The notes under the pieces were generated by a model. The model ran no database searches. It had not been told where the DNA came from and saw nothing but the letters and a program-made list of their open reading frames with translations. The translations under genes were made by a program, and so were the position numbers. From Bacillus sp. 2B10 (GTDB lineage: Bacteria; Pseudomonadota; Alphaproteobacteria; Sphingomonadales; Sphingomonadaceae), in the NCBI GenBank assembly GCA_003946805.1, contig RPSH01000016.1, forward strand, positions 1 through 64,000: DNA of 64,000 nt, read 5' to 3'. Shown piece by piece: positions 8,145 to 17,572 of the stretch; within the stretch, counting starts at the first letter, position 1; each line of letters begins with the position of its first letter.

Positions 8145-9532
8145 CGGTATTCCCCGGCGACGCGCCGATCCTGCGCGCCGAACAGATGCGCGCGGCAGAG
8201 GCCGCCGCATTTGCGAGCGGCGTCGATCAGGCCGCGCTGATGGAACGCGCCGGGTTGGCGGTTGCCCGCGAAGCGCGCCGGATCGCCTTCGGCCGGCCGG
8301 TACTGGTGCTCGCAGGCCCCGGTAACAATGGCGGCGATGCCTTTGTCATCGCACGGCTTTTGTGCGAGTGGGGCCTCGACGTCGCGGTCGCGGCCTTGCC
8401 GGTGCGGAGCCATGGCGTGGCCGAACGAATGCGCGCCGCATGGGGCCGGCCGATCGAGCATTTCGACACCGTCGAACCCCGTCCGATCCTCGTCGACGGC
8501 CTGTTCGGCATCGGCCTGTCCCGCCCGCTCGACCCGGCCATCGCTGCCCGGCTCGCGCAGCTGTCCCACGATGCCTTCACCATCGCCATCGACATGCCGA
8601 GCGGGTTCGACAGCGACGCGGTCCACCGCTTCGCCGGTGCCGGACGCGCCGACCTGACGGTCGCGCTCGGTGCGCTCAAGCCCGCGCATGTCGTCGGTGA
8701 CATGGTGGCGCGTTGCGGCCACGTCCTGCTCGCCGACCTCGACCTTCCCTTGCCCGAAGCGCCCCGCACCATCGCGCGGCCCCGCATCGCCGCCCCGGCC
8801 CATGCCGCGCATAAGTACAGCCGGGGTCTGGTGACGATCGTGTCGGGCGCGATGCCCGGCGCGGCACGCCTCGCCGCCCGCGCTGCGCTGTCGGCAGGGG
8901 CCGGCTATGTCGTGCTGGCCGGCGACGCGGCGCAGGGCGGCCCCGACGCGCTCGTCCACCGCGCGGCGGACGAGCTGCCCACGCTGCTCGCCGACGAACG
9001 GCTCGCGGCGGTGCTGGTCGGTCCGGGCCTTGGCCGCGACGACCACGCCGCCCGCACGATCGCCGCAGCCCTTGCCTGCGCGGCGCCGCTGGTGATCGAT
9101 GGCGACGCGCTCTCGCTGCTCGGCCCCGCCGGCATCGACCGCGTCGCCGCCCGCACTGCGGCGACCTTCCTCACACCCCATGGCGGCGAGTTCGCCCGGA
9201 TGTTCGGCGAGCGCGACGGCAACAAGATCGACCGGACGGTGCAAGCTGCGCTACAGGCGCGCGCGACCATCGTCCACAAAGGCCCCGATACCGTGATCGC
9301 TTCTCCCGACGGCACCGTTACCGTCGCCCCCCATGCATCGTCATGGCTGTCGACCGCCGGCACCGGCGACGTGCTGGCCGGCATTCTCGCCGCACGGCTG
9401 CGCCCCGGCGGGGCCGATGCCGCCCGCCAGGCGGTGTGGCTCCCCGGCCGCGCGGCCCATCTCGCCGGGCCGGCGTTCGTCGCCGATGCGCTGATCGATC
9501 ACCTCGGACCGGCGATCGCCGAATGTCGCTGA
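8141..9532 (+). CDS. nnr: Bifunctional NAD(P)H-hydrate epimerase / ADP-dependent dehydratase
   Basis: This two-domain enzyme repairs hydrated, inactive NADH and NADPH. Residues about 1-205 form the YjeF_N epimerase domain (LAGPGNNGGDAFV, DGLFGIGLSRPL); about 215-463 form the ribokinase-like dehydratase domain (TPHGGEFARM, and STAGTGDVLAGIL with the GTGD active-site motif). The 463-residue length is typical. ATG 8141 overlaps the lipoprotein stop; the 3' end overlaps the methyltransferase start by 10 nt, so the three genes are probably one unit. Confidence 0.93.
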   Translation: MTVFPGDAPILRAEQMRAAEAAAFASGVDQAALMERAGLAVAREARRIAFGRPVLVLAGPGNNGGDAFVIARLLCEWGLDVAVAALPVRSHGVAERMRAAWGRPIEHFDTVEPRPILVDGLFGIGLSRPLDPAIAARLAQLSHDAFTIAIDMPSGFDSDAVHRFAGAGRADLTVALGALKPAHVVGDMVARCGHVLLADLDLPLPEAPRTIARPRIAAPAHAAHKYSRGLVTIVSGAMPGAARLAARAALSAGAGYVVLAGDAAQGGPDALVHRAADELPTLLADERLAAVLVGPGLGRDDHAARTIAAALACAAPLVIDGDALSLLGPAGIDRVAARTAATFLTPHGGEFARMFGERDGNKIDRTVQAALQARATIVHKGPDTVIASPDGTVTVAPHASSWLSTAGTGDVLAGILAARLRPGGADAARQAVWLPGRAAHLAGPAFVADALIDHLGPAIAECR

Positions 9533-10725
9533 CCGACGACGACGTGATCGTCCGCGTGGCGGCGCGGGGCGAAGGCGTGACCGGCGATGGCGTCCACGTG
9601 CCGCTCGCCGCGCCGGGCGACCGGCTGCTGCCCGATGGTTCGATCGAGCACGGCCCGCACCACGCAGCGCCGCCCTGCCGCCATTTCCCCGAATGCGGCG
9701 GGTGCCAGCTCCAGCATCTCGATCTGTCCAGCGAAGCCGATTTCGTCGCCGATCGCGTGCGCGGCGCGCTGGCGTCGCAATCGCTCGACGCTCCGGTTCG
9801 CCCCGCGATCCTGTCCGCACCGCAGACCCGCCGTCGCGCGACGCTGCATGCCGACCGTCGGGGCAGGCAGGTGACGCTGGGCTTCACCGAAAGCGGCACC
9901 CACCGCATCGTCGACGTGCGCGAATGCCATGTCCTGCTGCCCGACCTGTTCGCGGCGATCGCGCCGTTGCGCTGGCTGCTGGCGACCGCGCTGAAGGACC
10001 GCACCCGCGCCGACATCCACCTCGCGCGGGTCGATCAGGGCGTCGACGTCCTGCTGATCGGCCAGATCGCCGAAGGCCTCGCCGCTGCCGAGGCGCTGAC
10101 GACCTTTGCGCAGGATCAGCGCCTCGCCCGCCTGTCGATCGACGACGGCATGGGCGCGGAGGCGCGCTGGGAACCCGAGCCCGTCACGATCACGCTGGGC
10201 GGCGTGCCCGTACCGTTCCCGCCGGGCAGCTTCCTGCAGGCGACCGGCGACGGCGAAGCCGCGCTGATCGCGGCGGTCGACGAGGCGGTTGCAGGCGCGG
10301 GCATCGTCGCCGACCTGTTCGCCGGCCTCGGCACCTTCACCCTGTCGCGCGGGAGCCGCACGCGCACCTATGCCGGTGAGGCGGGACGCGAGGCGATCAT
10401 GGCGCTGAAGCTTGCCGCGGCGCGTGCCGGTCGCCCGGTCGTCGCCGATCACCGCGACCTGTTCCGCCGACCGCTGACGCCCGCCGAACTCGACCGGTTC
10501 GACGCGGTGATCCTCGACCCGCCGCGCGCGGGCGCGCGCGAACAGGCGGCGGCGCTGGCGGCGGCGAAGGTGCCGGTGATCGCCTATGTTTCTTGCAATC
10601 CCAGCAGCTTCGCGCGCGATGCGAAGACATTGTGTCAGGCCGGATATCGCATCGACTGGGTCCAGCCGGTCGGGCAATTCCGCTGGTCGACCCATGTCGA
10701 ACTGGTCGCGCGGCTGGTGCGCTGA
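9523..10725 (+). CDS. Class I SAM-dependent RNA m5U methyltransferase (RlmD/RlmC/TrmA family)
   Basis: The 400-residue enzyme probably methylates a uridine at C5 in 23S rRNA or tRNA. Cys52, Cys58 and Cys61 (CRHFPECGGC), with a later cysteine in VRECHVLL, match the RlmD-type 4Fe-4S ligands. SAM binding is seen in VADLFAGLGTF, and the active-site loop has DPPRAG and YVSCNPSSFARD with the nucleophilic cysteine. The N-terminal TRAM-like segment is short. The exact target uridine cannot be decided here. It converges on truA about 100 bp downstream. Confidence 0.88.
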   Translation: MSLTDDDVIVRVAARGEGVTGDGVHVPLAAPGDRLLPDGSIEHGPHHAAPPCRHFPECGGCQLQHLDLSSEADFVADRVRGALASQSLDAPVRPAILSAPQTRRRATLHADRRGRQVTLGFTESGTHRIVDVRECHVLLPDLFAAIAPLRWLLATALKDRTRADIHLARVDQGVDVLLIGQIAEGLAAAEALTTFAQDQRLARLSIDDGMGAEARWEPEPVTITLGGVPVPFPPGSFLQATGDGEAALIAAVDEAVAGAGIVADLFAGLGTFTLSRGSRTRTYAGEAGREAIMALKLAAARAGRPVVADHRDLFRRPLTPAELDRFDAVILDPPRAGAREQAAALAAAKVPVIAYVSCNPSSFARDAKTLCQAGYRIDWVQPVGQFRWSTHVELVARLVR

Positions 10726-10806
10726 CTTTCCTACAGCCGGCCACTCTGCCATGCCGGTGCGACGCGGGGAACGGAGCAGACCGCGTTATGCGCCGATTGC
10801 GCACGA

Positions 10807-10829
10807 GTGTGACTTTTGTGACCTTTGGC
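10807..10829. repeat. GTGTGACTTTTGTGACCTTTGGC motif, copy 1 of 3
   Basis: The motif contains two near-identical 9-mers in tandem (TGACTTTTG TGACCTTTG). Other copies are at 29362-29384 and 61094-61116. This copy lies 2 bp beyond the truA stop codon. Each copy is preceded by a TGCGC-containing stretch. Confidence 0.6.
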
Positions 10830-10831
10830 GC

Positions 10832-11575
10832 TCAGACCGGGTACTCCGCCCCCACGAAGAACAGCCCGTCGGGCGGCGCATTCAGCCACAATGCGGCCCG
10901 GTCGCGTGCGGCGAGAATGCCGGCCAGCTCATCCGGCGTCCGCTTGCCCAGCCCGACCGTCGCGAGGCAGCCGACCATCGAGCGCACCTGATGGTGCAGG
11001 AACGACCGCGCGGCGGCATGGATGGTGATCCGCTCGCCATCGGCGACGACGTCCAGCCGGTCGAGCGTGCGCAGCGGGCTGTCCGCCTGGCAATGCGCCG
11101 ACCGGAACGTGGTGAAGTCGTGCCGCCCGACCAGCCGCGCCGCGCCCGCCGCCATCGCGTCGGTACCCAGCGGCTGCGGCACCCGCCACGCCAGCCCCCG
11201 CTCGTGCGTCAACGGCGCCCGTCGGCACACGATGCGATACGCATACGCCCGCCGCACGCACGAGAAGCGCGCATGCCAGTCGTCCGCCACCGCGACGCAA
11301 TCGAGGATCGCCACCGGATCGGGCCGCAACCGCGCGTTCAGTGCCTCCATCAACCGGAACGGCGCGATCGCCTTCGCGACGTCGACATGTGCCCGCATCC
11401 CCGTGGCATGAACCCCGGCATCGGTCCGCCCGGCGGCATGGACCGCCGCGGTCTCGCCGGTGACCTCGAACAGCGCGCGCTCGATCGCGCCCTGCACGCT
11501 TGCGCCCTCGGACTGGCGCTGCCAGCCGACGAACGGTCGTCCGTCATATTCGACCAGCAACGCGAACCGCGTCAT
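10832..11575 (-). CDS. truA: tRNA pseudouridine(38-40) synthase
   Basis: TruA isomerises uridines 38-40 in the anticodon stem-loop of tRNAs. The 247-residue product has the family's [10 protein letters not shown] motif with the catalytic aspartate at residue 52, plus WQRQ near the N-terminus and the late [11 protein letters not shown]. The ATG at 11573-11575 overlaps the fmt stop (ATGA), so fmt and truA form an operon. The gene converges on the m5U methyltransferase. Confidence 0.96.
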   Translation of the reverse strand: MTRFALLVEYDGRPFVGWQRQSEGASVQGAIERALFEVTGETAAVHAAGRTDAGVHATGMRAHVDVAKAIAPFRLMEALNARLRPDPVAILDCVAVADDWHARFSCVRRAYAYRIVCRRAPLTHERGLAWRVPQPLGTDAMAAGAARLVGRHDFTTFRSAHCQADSPLRTLDRLDVVADGERITIHAAARSFLHHQVRSMVGCLATVGLGKRTPDELAGILAARDRAALWLNAPPDGLFFVGAEYPV

Positions 11576-12477
11576 GCCAGCCGCGACCCCGCCGGGATCG
11601 GGAAGCCGCGCAGCAATTCGGCCGGCGTCATCGCCCCGCGCCCGGCCCGCTGCACCAGCGTCGGGCGCAGCGCCCGTTCGCCACAGGCGATGGTCAGCGC
11701 ATCGTCGATCACGTCGCCCGGCCCGCCAACGCCGTCGACCACCTCGGCCGCCAGCACGCGCACCCGCTCGCCGTTCAACTCGAAGAACGCGCCCGGCGCA
11801 GGATGGAACGCACGCACCTGCCGCTCGGCATCGACCGCGCCGCCATCGAAGTGCAGCCGCGCCTCGGCCTTGTCGATCTTGGGGGCATGGGTCACGCCGT
11901 CGTGCGACTGTTCGACCGGCGGATGGGCCTCGGGGTCGGCCAGCACCTGCAACATCAACCGCGCGCCCATCGCGCTCAACTCCTGCGCCAGTTCGCCTGC
12001 GGTCTTCGCGCCAACCGGCGTCCGCCCTTCCAGCCGCACCGGACCGGTATCCATCCCCGCCGCCATCTGCATGATGCCGACGCCGGTTTCTGCGTCGCTG
12101 GCGAGGATCGCGCGCTGGATCGGTGCCGCCCCGCGCCAGCGCGGCAACAGCGATCCATGGACGTTCAGGCACCCCAGTCGCGGCGCATCCAGCACCACCT
12201 GCGGCAACAGCAGCCCGTACGCCGCGACCACCGCCACATCCGCGTCCAGCGCGGCGAAGTCCGCCTGCACCGCCGGGTCGCGCAGCCGCTCGGGCGTGCG
12301 CACCTCGATCCCGAGCGATTCGGCCAGCCGCTGGACGGGGGAGGGGGTCAGCGCCTTGCCCCGGCCCGCGCGGCGGGGCGGCTGGCTGTAGGATGCGACG
12401 ACGTCGTGCCCGGCATCGACCAGCGCCTGTAAGATCGGCACCGCGAAGTCGGGGGTGCCCATGAAGATGATCCGCAT
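11572..12477 (-). CDS. fmt: Methionyl-tRNA formyltransferase
   Basis: Fmt formylates Met-tRNA(fMet) for translation initiation. The 301-residue protein begins [14 protein letters not shown] and has [16 protein letters not shown] (Asn105, His107) for formyl-folate binding and catalysis, followed by the C-terminal tRNA-binding domain. An upstream in-frame start at 12492 would add five residues (MSRGA); the internal ATG fits family N-termini better. def, the enzyme that removes the formyl group, lies close by on the other strand. fmt is divergent from recR, 54 bp apart. Confidence 0.96.
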   Translation of the reverse strand: MRIIFMGTPDFAVPILQALVDAGHDVVASYSQPPRRAGRGKALTPSPVQRLAESLGIEVRTPERLRDPAVQADFAALDADVAVVAAYGLLLPQVVLDAPRLGCLNVHGSLLPRWRGAAPIQRAILASDAETGVGIMQMAAGMDTGPVRLEGRTPVGAKTAGELAQELSAMGARLMLQVLADPEAHPPVEQSHDGVTHAPKIDKAEARLHFDGGAVDAERQVRAFHPAPGAFFELNGERVRVLAAEVVDGVGGPGDVIDDALTIACGERALRPTLVQRAGRGAMTPAELLRGFPIPAGSRLA

Positions 12478-12531
12478 CGCCCCTCTCGACACCGTGGCGT
12501 CGGCGCGCGCAACCCCCTATCTTGGGTGGCG

Positions 12532-13128
12532 ATGGCCTCTCCCGAAATCGACGCGCTGACCCAGGCGCTCTCCCGCCTCCCCGGTCTCGGCCCCCGTTCG
12601 GCCCGGCGCGCGGTGCTGCATCTGGTCAAGAAGCGCGAGACCGCGCTCGACCCGCTGCTGATCGCGCTCGACCGGGTGGCGCGGACGCTGGCGACCTGTT
12701 CGACCTGCGGCAATGTCGACACCACCGATCCGTGTGCGATCTGCACCGATCCGCGCCGCGACGACCGCGCGCTGTGCGTCGTGGAGGAGGTCGCCGACCT
12801 GTGGGCGCTCGATCGCGCGCGGCTGTTCCCCGGCCGCTTCCACGTGCTCGGCGGCCGGCTGTCGGCACTGGAAGGGGTGCGCCCCGACGACCTCGCCATC
12901 GATTCGCTCGTCGCCCGCGTCGCGGCGGGCGGCATCGACGAGGTCGTGCTGGCGATGAACGCCACGCTGGAGGGGCAGACGACCGCGCATTACATCGCCG
13001 AGCGGATCGAGAAATATCCGGTGCGCCTGACCCAGCTCGCCCACGGCCTGCCGGTCGGCGGCGAACTCGACTATCTCGACGAGGGGACGCTGGCGCAGGC
13101 GCTGCGCGCGCGACGCCCGGTCGCTTGA
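12532..13128 (+). CDS. recR: Recombination mediator protein
   Basis: RecR works with RecO (and RecF) to load RecA on gapped single-stranded DNA. The 198-residue protein has an N-terminal helix-hairpin-helix ([13 protein letters not shown]), a zinc site of Cys56, 59, 68 and 71, and a Toprim domain from about residue 82 ([20 protein letters not shown]). Start ATG 12532 is preferred over the in-frame GTG six bases upstream. dnaX and the YbaB protein, common neighbours of recR elsewhere, are not present here. Confidence 0.95.
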   Translation: MASPEIDALTQALSRLPGLGPRSARRAVLHLVKKRETALDPLLIALDRVARTLATCSTCGNVDTTDPCAICTDPRRDDRALCVVEEVADLWALDRARLFPGRFHVLGGRLSALEGVRPDDLAIDSLVARVAAGGIDEVVLAMNATLEGQTTAHYIAERIEKYPVRLTQLAHGLPVGGELDYLDEGTLAQALRARRPVA

Positions 13129-13159
13129 CCGGCCAAAATATGCTACCTACCCAGCCGCT

Positions 13160-13684
13160 ATGGCTATTCTTCCGATCATCGAAATTCCCGATCCCCGCCT
13201 CCGCCTCGTCTCCGAACCCGTCGAGGGCGTGACGGACGAGGTAAAGACCCTCATCGCCGACATGTTCGAGACGATGTACGACGCGCCCGGCATCGGCCTC
13301 GCCGCGATCCAGGTCGCCGTGCCCAGCCGCGTGCTGGTCATCGACCTGCAGGACGAGGAGGATGAAGAGGGCAAGCCGGTCAAGGCGCCGCACGCCTTCG
13401 TCAACCCGGTGATCGAGGAAGTGTCGGAGGAACTGTCGACCTATCAGGAAGGCTGCCTGTCGATCCCCGAACAATATGCCGACGTCGTCCGCCCGGCGCG
13501 CTGCCGCGTGACGTGGCTGGACGAGCACGGCGCGGCGCACGACGAATGGCTCGACGGGCTGATGGCGACCTGCCTCCAGCACGAGATGGACCATCTGAAC
13601 GGCGTGCTGTTCATCGACCACCTGTCGCGGTTGAAGCGCGACATGGTCATCAAGAAGCTGAACAAGGCGCGCAAGGCGGCGTAA
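13160..13684 (+). CDS. def: Peptide deformylase
   Basis: Def removes the N-formyl group from new proteins. All three motifs are present in 174 residues: GIGLAAIQ (44-51), EGCLS with metal ligand Cys99, and HEMDH with His141, Glu142 and His145. A very acidic insert, [11 protein letters not shown] (about 65-75), follows the first motif. The ATG is 31 bp after recR stops. fmt, the opposing activity, is divergent about 0.7 kb away. Confidence 0.97.
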   Translation: MAILPIIEIPDPRLRLVSEPVEGVTDEVKTLIADMFETMYDAPGIGLAAIQVAVPSRVLVIDLQDEEDEEGKPVKAPHAFVNPVIEEVSEELSTYQEGCLSIPEQYADVVRPARCRVTWLDEHGAAHDEWLDGLMATCLQHEMDHLNGVLFIDHLSRLKRDMVIKKLNKARKAA

Positions 13685-13700
13685 CGGCCGCCGCAACAAG

Positions 13701-13783
13701 CGTCACCCCGGCGCAGGCTGGGGTCTCCCGGTGACAGCACGTAACGCCAACCGCGAGAGACCCCGGCCTGCGCCGGGGTGACG
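13701..13783. repeat. Dispersed inverted-repeat element (CGTCACCCCGGCGCAGG arms)
   Basis: Left arm 13701-13732 and right arm 13750-13783 are reverse complements with a few mismatches around a short unrelated centre. It fills part of the def/rmuC gap (13685-13891) and can form a long hairpin in either transcript; a terminator-like role is possible. It belongs to the window's dispersed palindromic family, with variant arm sequence. Confidence 0.75.
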
Positions 13784-13891
13784 CCCCATAGCGTGGCACC
13801 CCGCTCCCAACGCGACGAACCGAACCCCCGTCACCTTGCCCGTCGGAAAGGCCGGGGGTAGGTTCCGGGTCCGTTCCTCCCGGAGTATCGC

Positions 13892-15334
13892 ATGGACCCG
13901 CTCGTCATCGTCATCGTCGCCGCCGTTCTGCTCGCGGGGCTGGCGGTTGGCTGGCTGATGGGCAGCCGGCAGGTCCAGATGCTGCGCGAGGAACGCGACA
14001 GCCGCGAGGGCGATTTCAAGCAGGCGATCGCCGACCTCGCGCTCGCCACGGAACGCGCCAAGGAAGTGCCGGCGCTGCGCGAGGAACTGGCCGAAATCCG
14101 CGGCGATCGCGACGCGCTGCTGCTCGATCACGCCGCGCTGAAAGCCAACGCCGCCGCGTTCGAGGAGCGGCTGGCCGAGTTCAAGGACGCGCGCGAGGCG
14201 ATGGCCGGCCAGTTCCGCGAAACCGCGCAGGTCATGCTCGATGGCGCGCAAAAGGCGTTCCTGCAACGCGCCAACGAACGCTTCGCGCAGGCCGGCGACA
14301 CCAACGAGATGAAGCTCAAGGCGCTGCTCGCGCCTGTCGAAGCGACGCTGAAGCGCTACGAAACCAGCATGACCAAGGTCGAGGGCGAGCGGCAGGAGGC
14401 GTATGGCACGCTGAAGGGCCTGATGGACGCGATGCGCATCGGGCAGGAATCGGTGAAGAGCGAGGCGGCCAAGCTCGTCAATGCGCTCCGCTCCGCGCCC
14501 AAGGCGCGCGGCCGCTGGGGCGAGCAGCAGCTGCGCAACGTGCTCGAAACCTGCGGCCTTGCCGAACATACCGATTTCCAGATGGAGGTGTCGGTCGACC
14601 ATGGCGAGGGCCGGCTGCGCCCCGATGCGATCGTCAAGGTGCCCGGCGGCAAGAGCCTGGTGATCGATGCCAAGGTGTCGCTCAACGCCTATCAGGACGC
14701 GCACGGCGCGGTCGACGAGGTCGAGCGCGCCGCGTTCATGACCGCCCACGTCGCGTCGATGAAGAACCACGTCAACGCGCTGGGTGCCAAGAGCTACCAG
14801 TCGCAGTTCGAGGATACGCCCGATTACGTGGTGATGTTCGTGCCGGGCGAACATTTTCTCGCCGCCGCGCTCGAACATGATCCGACGATGTGGGACTATG
14901 CCTTCGACCGCCGCGTGCTGATCGCGACCCCGACCAACCTGATCGCCATCGCCCGCACCGTCGCGGCGGTGTGGCGGCAGGAAAAGCTGGCCGGCGAGGC
15001 GCGCCAGATCGGCCAGTTGGGTCGCGAACTGCACGCCCGGCTGGCGAAGATGGGCGACCATGTCGCCAAGCTCGGCAAGAACCTCGAAGGGGCGAATACC
15101 GCCTACAACGCCTTCGTCGGCAGCCTCGAATCACAGGTGATGACTTCGGCCAAGCGGTTCGAGGCGCTCAACATCGACACCGGCGGCAAGTCGATCGACC
15201 CGCTGCCCGTCGTTGAACAGTCGCCGCGCCCGCTGACCAAGCTGGCGGTTGCCATCGCCGCGGCCGAAGAGGCGGTCGAGGATCGGACCGAGGCGGATGA
15301 TGCGGCGGCGGCAGAGGAAACGGCGGCCGAGTAG
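13892..15334 (+). CDS. rmuC: DNA recombination protein RmuC homologue
   Basis: RmuC proteins limit recombination at inverted repeats; the domain is related to PD-(D/E)XK nucleases. The 480-residue product has an N-terminal membrane anchor (VIVIVAAVLLAGLAVGWLMG), a long charged coiled coil (about 35-190), then the conserved core (ARGRWGEQQLRNVLE, RPDAIVKVPGGKSLVIDAKVSLNAY, YVVMFVPGEHFLAAAL). The C-terminus is a low-complexity Ala/Glu tail. The last 167 bp overlap, on the opposite strand, the extended reading frame of the agmatinase-family gene. Confidence 0.93.
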   Translation: MDPLVIVIVAAVLLAGLAVGWLMGSRQVQMLREERDSREGDFKQAIADLALATERAKEVPALREELAEIRGDRDALLLDHAALKANAAAFEERLAEFKDAREAMAGQFRETAQVMLDGAQKAFLQRANERFAQAGDTNEMKLKALLAPVEATLKRYETSMTKVEGERQEAYGTLKGLMDAMRIGQESVKSEAAKLVNALRSAPKARGRWGEQQLRNVLETCGLAEHTDFQMEVSVDHGEGRLRPDAIVKVPGGKSLVIDAKVSLNAYQDAHGAVDEVERAAFMTAHVASMKNHVNALGAKSYQSQFEDTPDYVVMFVPGEHFLAAALEHDPTMWDYAFDRRVLIATPTNLIAIARTVAAVWRQEKLAGEARQIGQLGRELHARLAKMGDHVAKLGKNLEGANTAYNAFVGSLESQVMTSAKRFEALNIDTGGKSIDPLPVVEQSPRPLTKLAVAIAAAEEAVEDRTEADDAAAAEETAAE

Positions 15335-16448
15335 CGCTGTGTCGTGATGTCACGCTTCCCCGAACGCTGGATGTACCCCGGCGAAGGCCGGGGCCCAGTT
15401 GGGTAACACCGGTGCCAAAAACGCAATCAGTACCGTAACTGGACCCCGGCCTTCGCCGGGGTACGCCACGCTCGATGGGTGCGGTTCCGCTCTTCTTCTG
15501 CGATTTGCTTGGCCGCGGCGGAGTCCGCCCGCTATCGCCCAACACCAGCCCCATCGTCACCGCGACGATCCGCGCGGCCATCCCCGCGCACAGCCGCTGC
15601 GGATCATCCCGTGCCGGCACATATTCCGCCAGCACCAGCCCGGCGATCGCGCCCTTCGCCGCCAGTGCGGTCAGCAGCAGCACGACCTCCTCATACCGCA
15701 ATCCGCCGGGCGTCGGCATCGCGACCGCCGGGAACACCGCCGGATCGATCCCGTCGCAGTCGATCGACACCAGATACCGCCCGCCCGCCGGCACCGCATC
15801 GATCGCCGCAGCGATCCCGCCGCGGATCAGGTCGTAGGCGGTGACGATCCGGCTGCCCCAGTTCCGCGCATCCTCGATCTGCCACGCGCCGCCGCTGCCC
15901 AGCCCGCGCACGCCGACCTGCACCATGCCCGTGACGTGCGGCATCTCCGCCAGCCGCCGCATCGGCGATCCGTATCCCAGCGGCTCGCCGCGGATATCGT
16001 CGCCCCAGTCGACATGCGCGTCGATCTGTACGACGGTCAGCGGTCCGTGCCCGTCGAACCCGGCCGTGAACGGGATCGGCACCGAATCGTCGCCGCCCAG
16101 CACGATCGGGACCGCCCCCGCCGCCAGCACCGCCCGCGTCGCCGCCTCGATCCGCGCACGATTGCCGGCCGCATCCTCGGGTCGGGTGTCGATATCGCCG
16201 ATATCGACCACGCCGCGCGTGTCGTGCGGGTCCGGAAAGGGCGTGAACCCCAGGTCGAAATCGATCTGCGACAATTGCCGCGCGAACGCCAGCGACGCCG
16301 CCCGGATCGCGGCGGGCGCATCGGCCGAATGGCTCGGCTCGCCATCGTCATAGGGCGTCGCCTCGCCCGCCCCGAACAGCACGATGCTGGGGTGCTCCAG
16401 CGCCTCCGGTTCGGCGGCGGGCAGGGCGGCGAAGGTCGGTCGGCTCAT
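15168..16448 (-). CDS. Agmatinase-family ureohydrolase with repeat-derived C-terminal extension
   Basis: Ureohydrolases of this family cleave urea from agmatine, guanidinobutyrate or similar guanidines using a bimetal site. Residues 1 to about 305 carry the fold: DAHVD (Asp143, His145, Asp147) and SIDCDGID (Asp230, Asp232). The first metal motif reads GGDDS, so the usual histidine of GGDHS is Asp121. Family members are about 300-330 residues; this frame runs to 426. From about residue 328 it reads through the repeat at 15373-15464 and then antisense to rmuC, giving a Pro/Arg-rich tail without homology. The gene is last in the minus-strand run that starts with the AST genes. Confidence 0.8.
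   Translation of the reverse strand: MSRPTFAALPAAEPEALEHPSIVLFGAGEATPYDDGEPSHSADAPAAIRAASLAFARQLSQIDFDLGFTPFPDPHDTRGVVDIGDIDTRPEDAAGNRARIEAATRAVLAAGAVPIVLGGDDSVPIPFTAGFDGHGPLTVVQIDAHVDWGDDIRGEPLGYGSPMRRLAEMPHVTGMVQVGVRGLGSGGAWQIEDARNWGSRIVTAYDLIRGGIAAAIDAVPAGGRYLVSIDCDGIDPAVFPAVAMPTPGGLRYEEVVLLLTALAAKGAIAGLVLAEYVPARDDPQRLCAGMAARIVAVTMGLVLGDSGRTPPRPSKSQKKSGTAPIERGVPRRRPGSSYGTDCVFGTGVTQLGPGLRRGTSSVRGSVTSRHSATRPPFPLPPPHHPPRSDPRPPLRPRRWQPPAWSAGAATVQRRAAGRSTCRRCRC
15373..15464. repeat. Dispersed inverted-repeat element inside the agmatinase frame
   Basis: Arms GTACCCCGGCGAAGGCCGGGG (left) and its reverse complement (right, ending 15464) flank a centre of about 35 bp; the CCCAGTT/AACTGGA parts also pair. 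The same arm type occurs at 44223-44312 and 60688-60771. It lies between the rmuC stop and the conserved part of the agmatinase gene. Confidence 0.85.
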
Positions 16449-16478
16449 GCCCGCTCAATTCCTCGCGCCGGCAAAGGT

Positions 16479-17276
16479 TCAGGGCCGGTGCTGCCCCAAC
16501 ACGGTGTACGCCATCACCGCCGTCGCGACCGCCGCGTTCAGGCTGTCGGCCTTGCCCAGCATCGGGATCTTGACCAGCAGGTCGCATTCGGCGGCCATAT
16601 GGTCCGGCATTCCCTGCGCCTCGTTACCCGTCAGCAGGAAGGTCGGGTCGGGATAGGTCGCCGCGCGATAATCCTGTTCGGTATCGAGGCTGAGCCCGAC
16701 GAGCGTCCCCGGCCCGGCGCGCAGCCAGTCCCGGAACGTCGCCCAGTCGGCCCGCGCCACGGCGACCGTGAAGATCGCCCCCATGCTCGCCCGGACCGCC
16801 TCGACCGAGAACGGATCGACGCATTCGTCGATCAGGATCAGCCCGCCGGCCCCGGTCGCATCGGCGGTGCGCAGGATCGTGCCGAGATTGCCCGGATCGC
16901 GCAGCCGTTCGGCGACCAGCCAGAGCGATGCGTTGCGCCGGTCGATCCCGGCAAGGTCGGTCGAAAATTCGTCATAGACGCCGACCACCGACCCGGGATT
17001 GTCCTTGCCCGACAGCTTCGACAGGATGTCGACCGTCGTCGCGATGGCGATGCCGCCCGACGCCTCGGTCTCGTCGATCAGCGTTTCGAGCAGCGGATGC
17101 GGCGCATCGCTCGCGAAATAGAGTTCGGCGGGCAGCCACCCTGCCTCGCGCGCCTCGGTCAGGATGCGCAGCCCCTCGGCCAGGAAGCGGCGCTGGTCGC
17201 GGCGATGGCGCTTTTCCCGTAAGGTTCGGGCGGCCTTCACCATCGGGTTCGAATAGGCGGTAATTTCGCGAGGCAT
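16479..17276 (-). CDS. SPOUT (TrmH/SpoU) family RNA 2'-O-methyltransferase
   Basis: The 265-residue enzyme has an N-terminal substrate-binding part and a SpoU domain with the three knot motifs: LRDPGNLGTILRTADA, LLTGNEAQGMP and IPMLGKADSLNAAVA. It probably methylates ribose in rRNA or tRNA; the target is not readable. ATG 17274-17276 is 8 bp after the small membrane-protein gene's stop, and the 3' end is 30 bp before the agmatinase-family start, so these genes are likely cotranscribed. Confidence 0.9.
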   Translation of the reverse strand: MPREITAYSNPMVKAARTLREKRHRRDQRRFLAEGLRILTEAREAGWLPAELYFASDAPHPLLETLIDETEASGGIAIATTVDILSKLSGKDNPGSVVGVYDEFSTDLAGIDRRNASLWLVAERLRDPGNLGTILRTADATGAGGLILIDECVDPFSVEAVRASMGAIFTVAVARADWATFRDWLRAGPGTLVGLSLDTEQDYRAATYPDPTFLLTGNEAQGMPDHMAAECDLLVKIPMLGKADSLNAAVATAVMAYTVLGQHRP

Positions 17277-17284
17277 GGGTCGCC

Positions 17285-17506
17285 CTAGCGCTCCGCACGC
17301 TCCGCGTCGATGGAGTCGAGGATGCGCGTGCCCGCCATGAACACCGCGATCGGGCAGACGGCGAACAGCAACTGGCCGCCGATCCCCGGAAATTGCTCGA
17401 TGTAATGAAACCCGCGTTCGACCGCCCCGACGCCCAGGCCATAGATGACCAGATACGCCTCGAACTTCGACTTGATCGTGAACAGGTTCTTGATCCGGGT
17501 CAGCAT
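17285..17506 (-). CDS. Small conserved membrane protein
   Basis: The 73-residue product has two hydrophobic stretches (AYLVIYGLGVGAV and GGQLLFAVCPIAVFMAGT) and a charged C-terminus (LDSIDAERAER). No named domain is recognised. Tight spacing to the SPOUT methyltransferase (8 bp), two plausible membrane segments and a good frame support a real gene. It lies 66 bp downstream of astB. Confidence 0.7.
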   Translation of the reverse strand: MLTRIKNLFTIKSKFEAYLVIYGLGVGAVERGFHYIEQFPGIGGQLLFAVCPIAVFMAGTRILDSIDAERAER

Positions 17507-17572
17507 GGTCCGAAAACACGCAAAATACGTACCATTGGCGGTTTTCGGCGGTTCCTGCCGCCCGGAACATGG

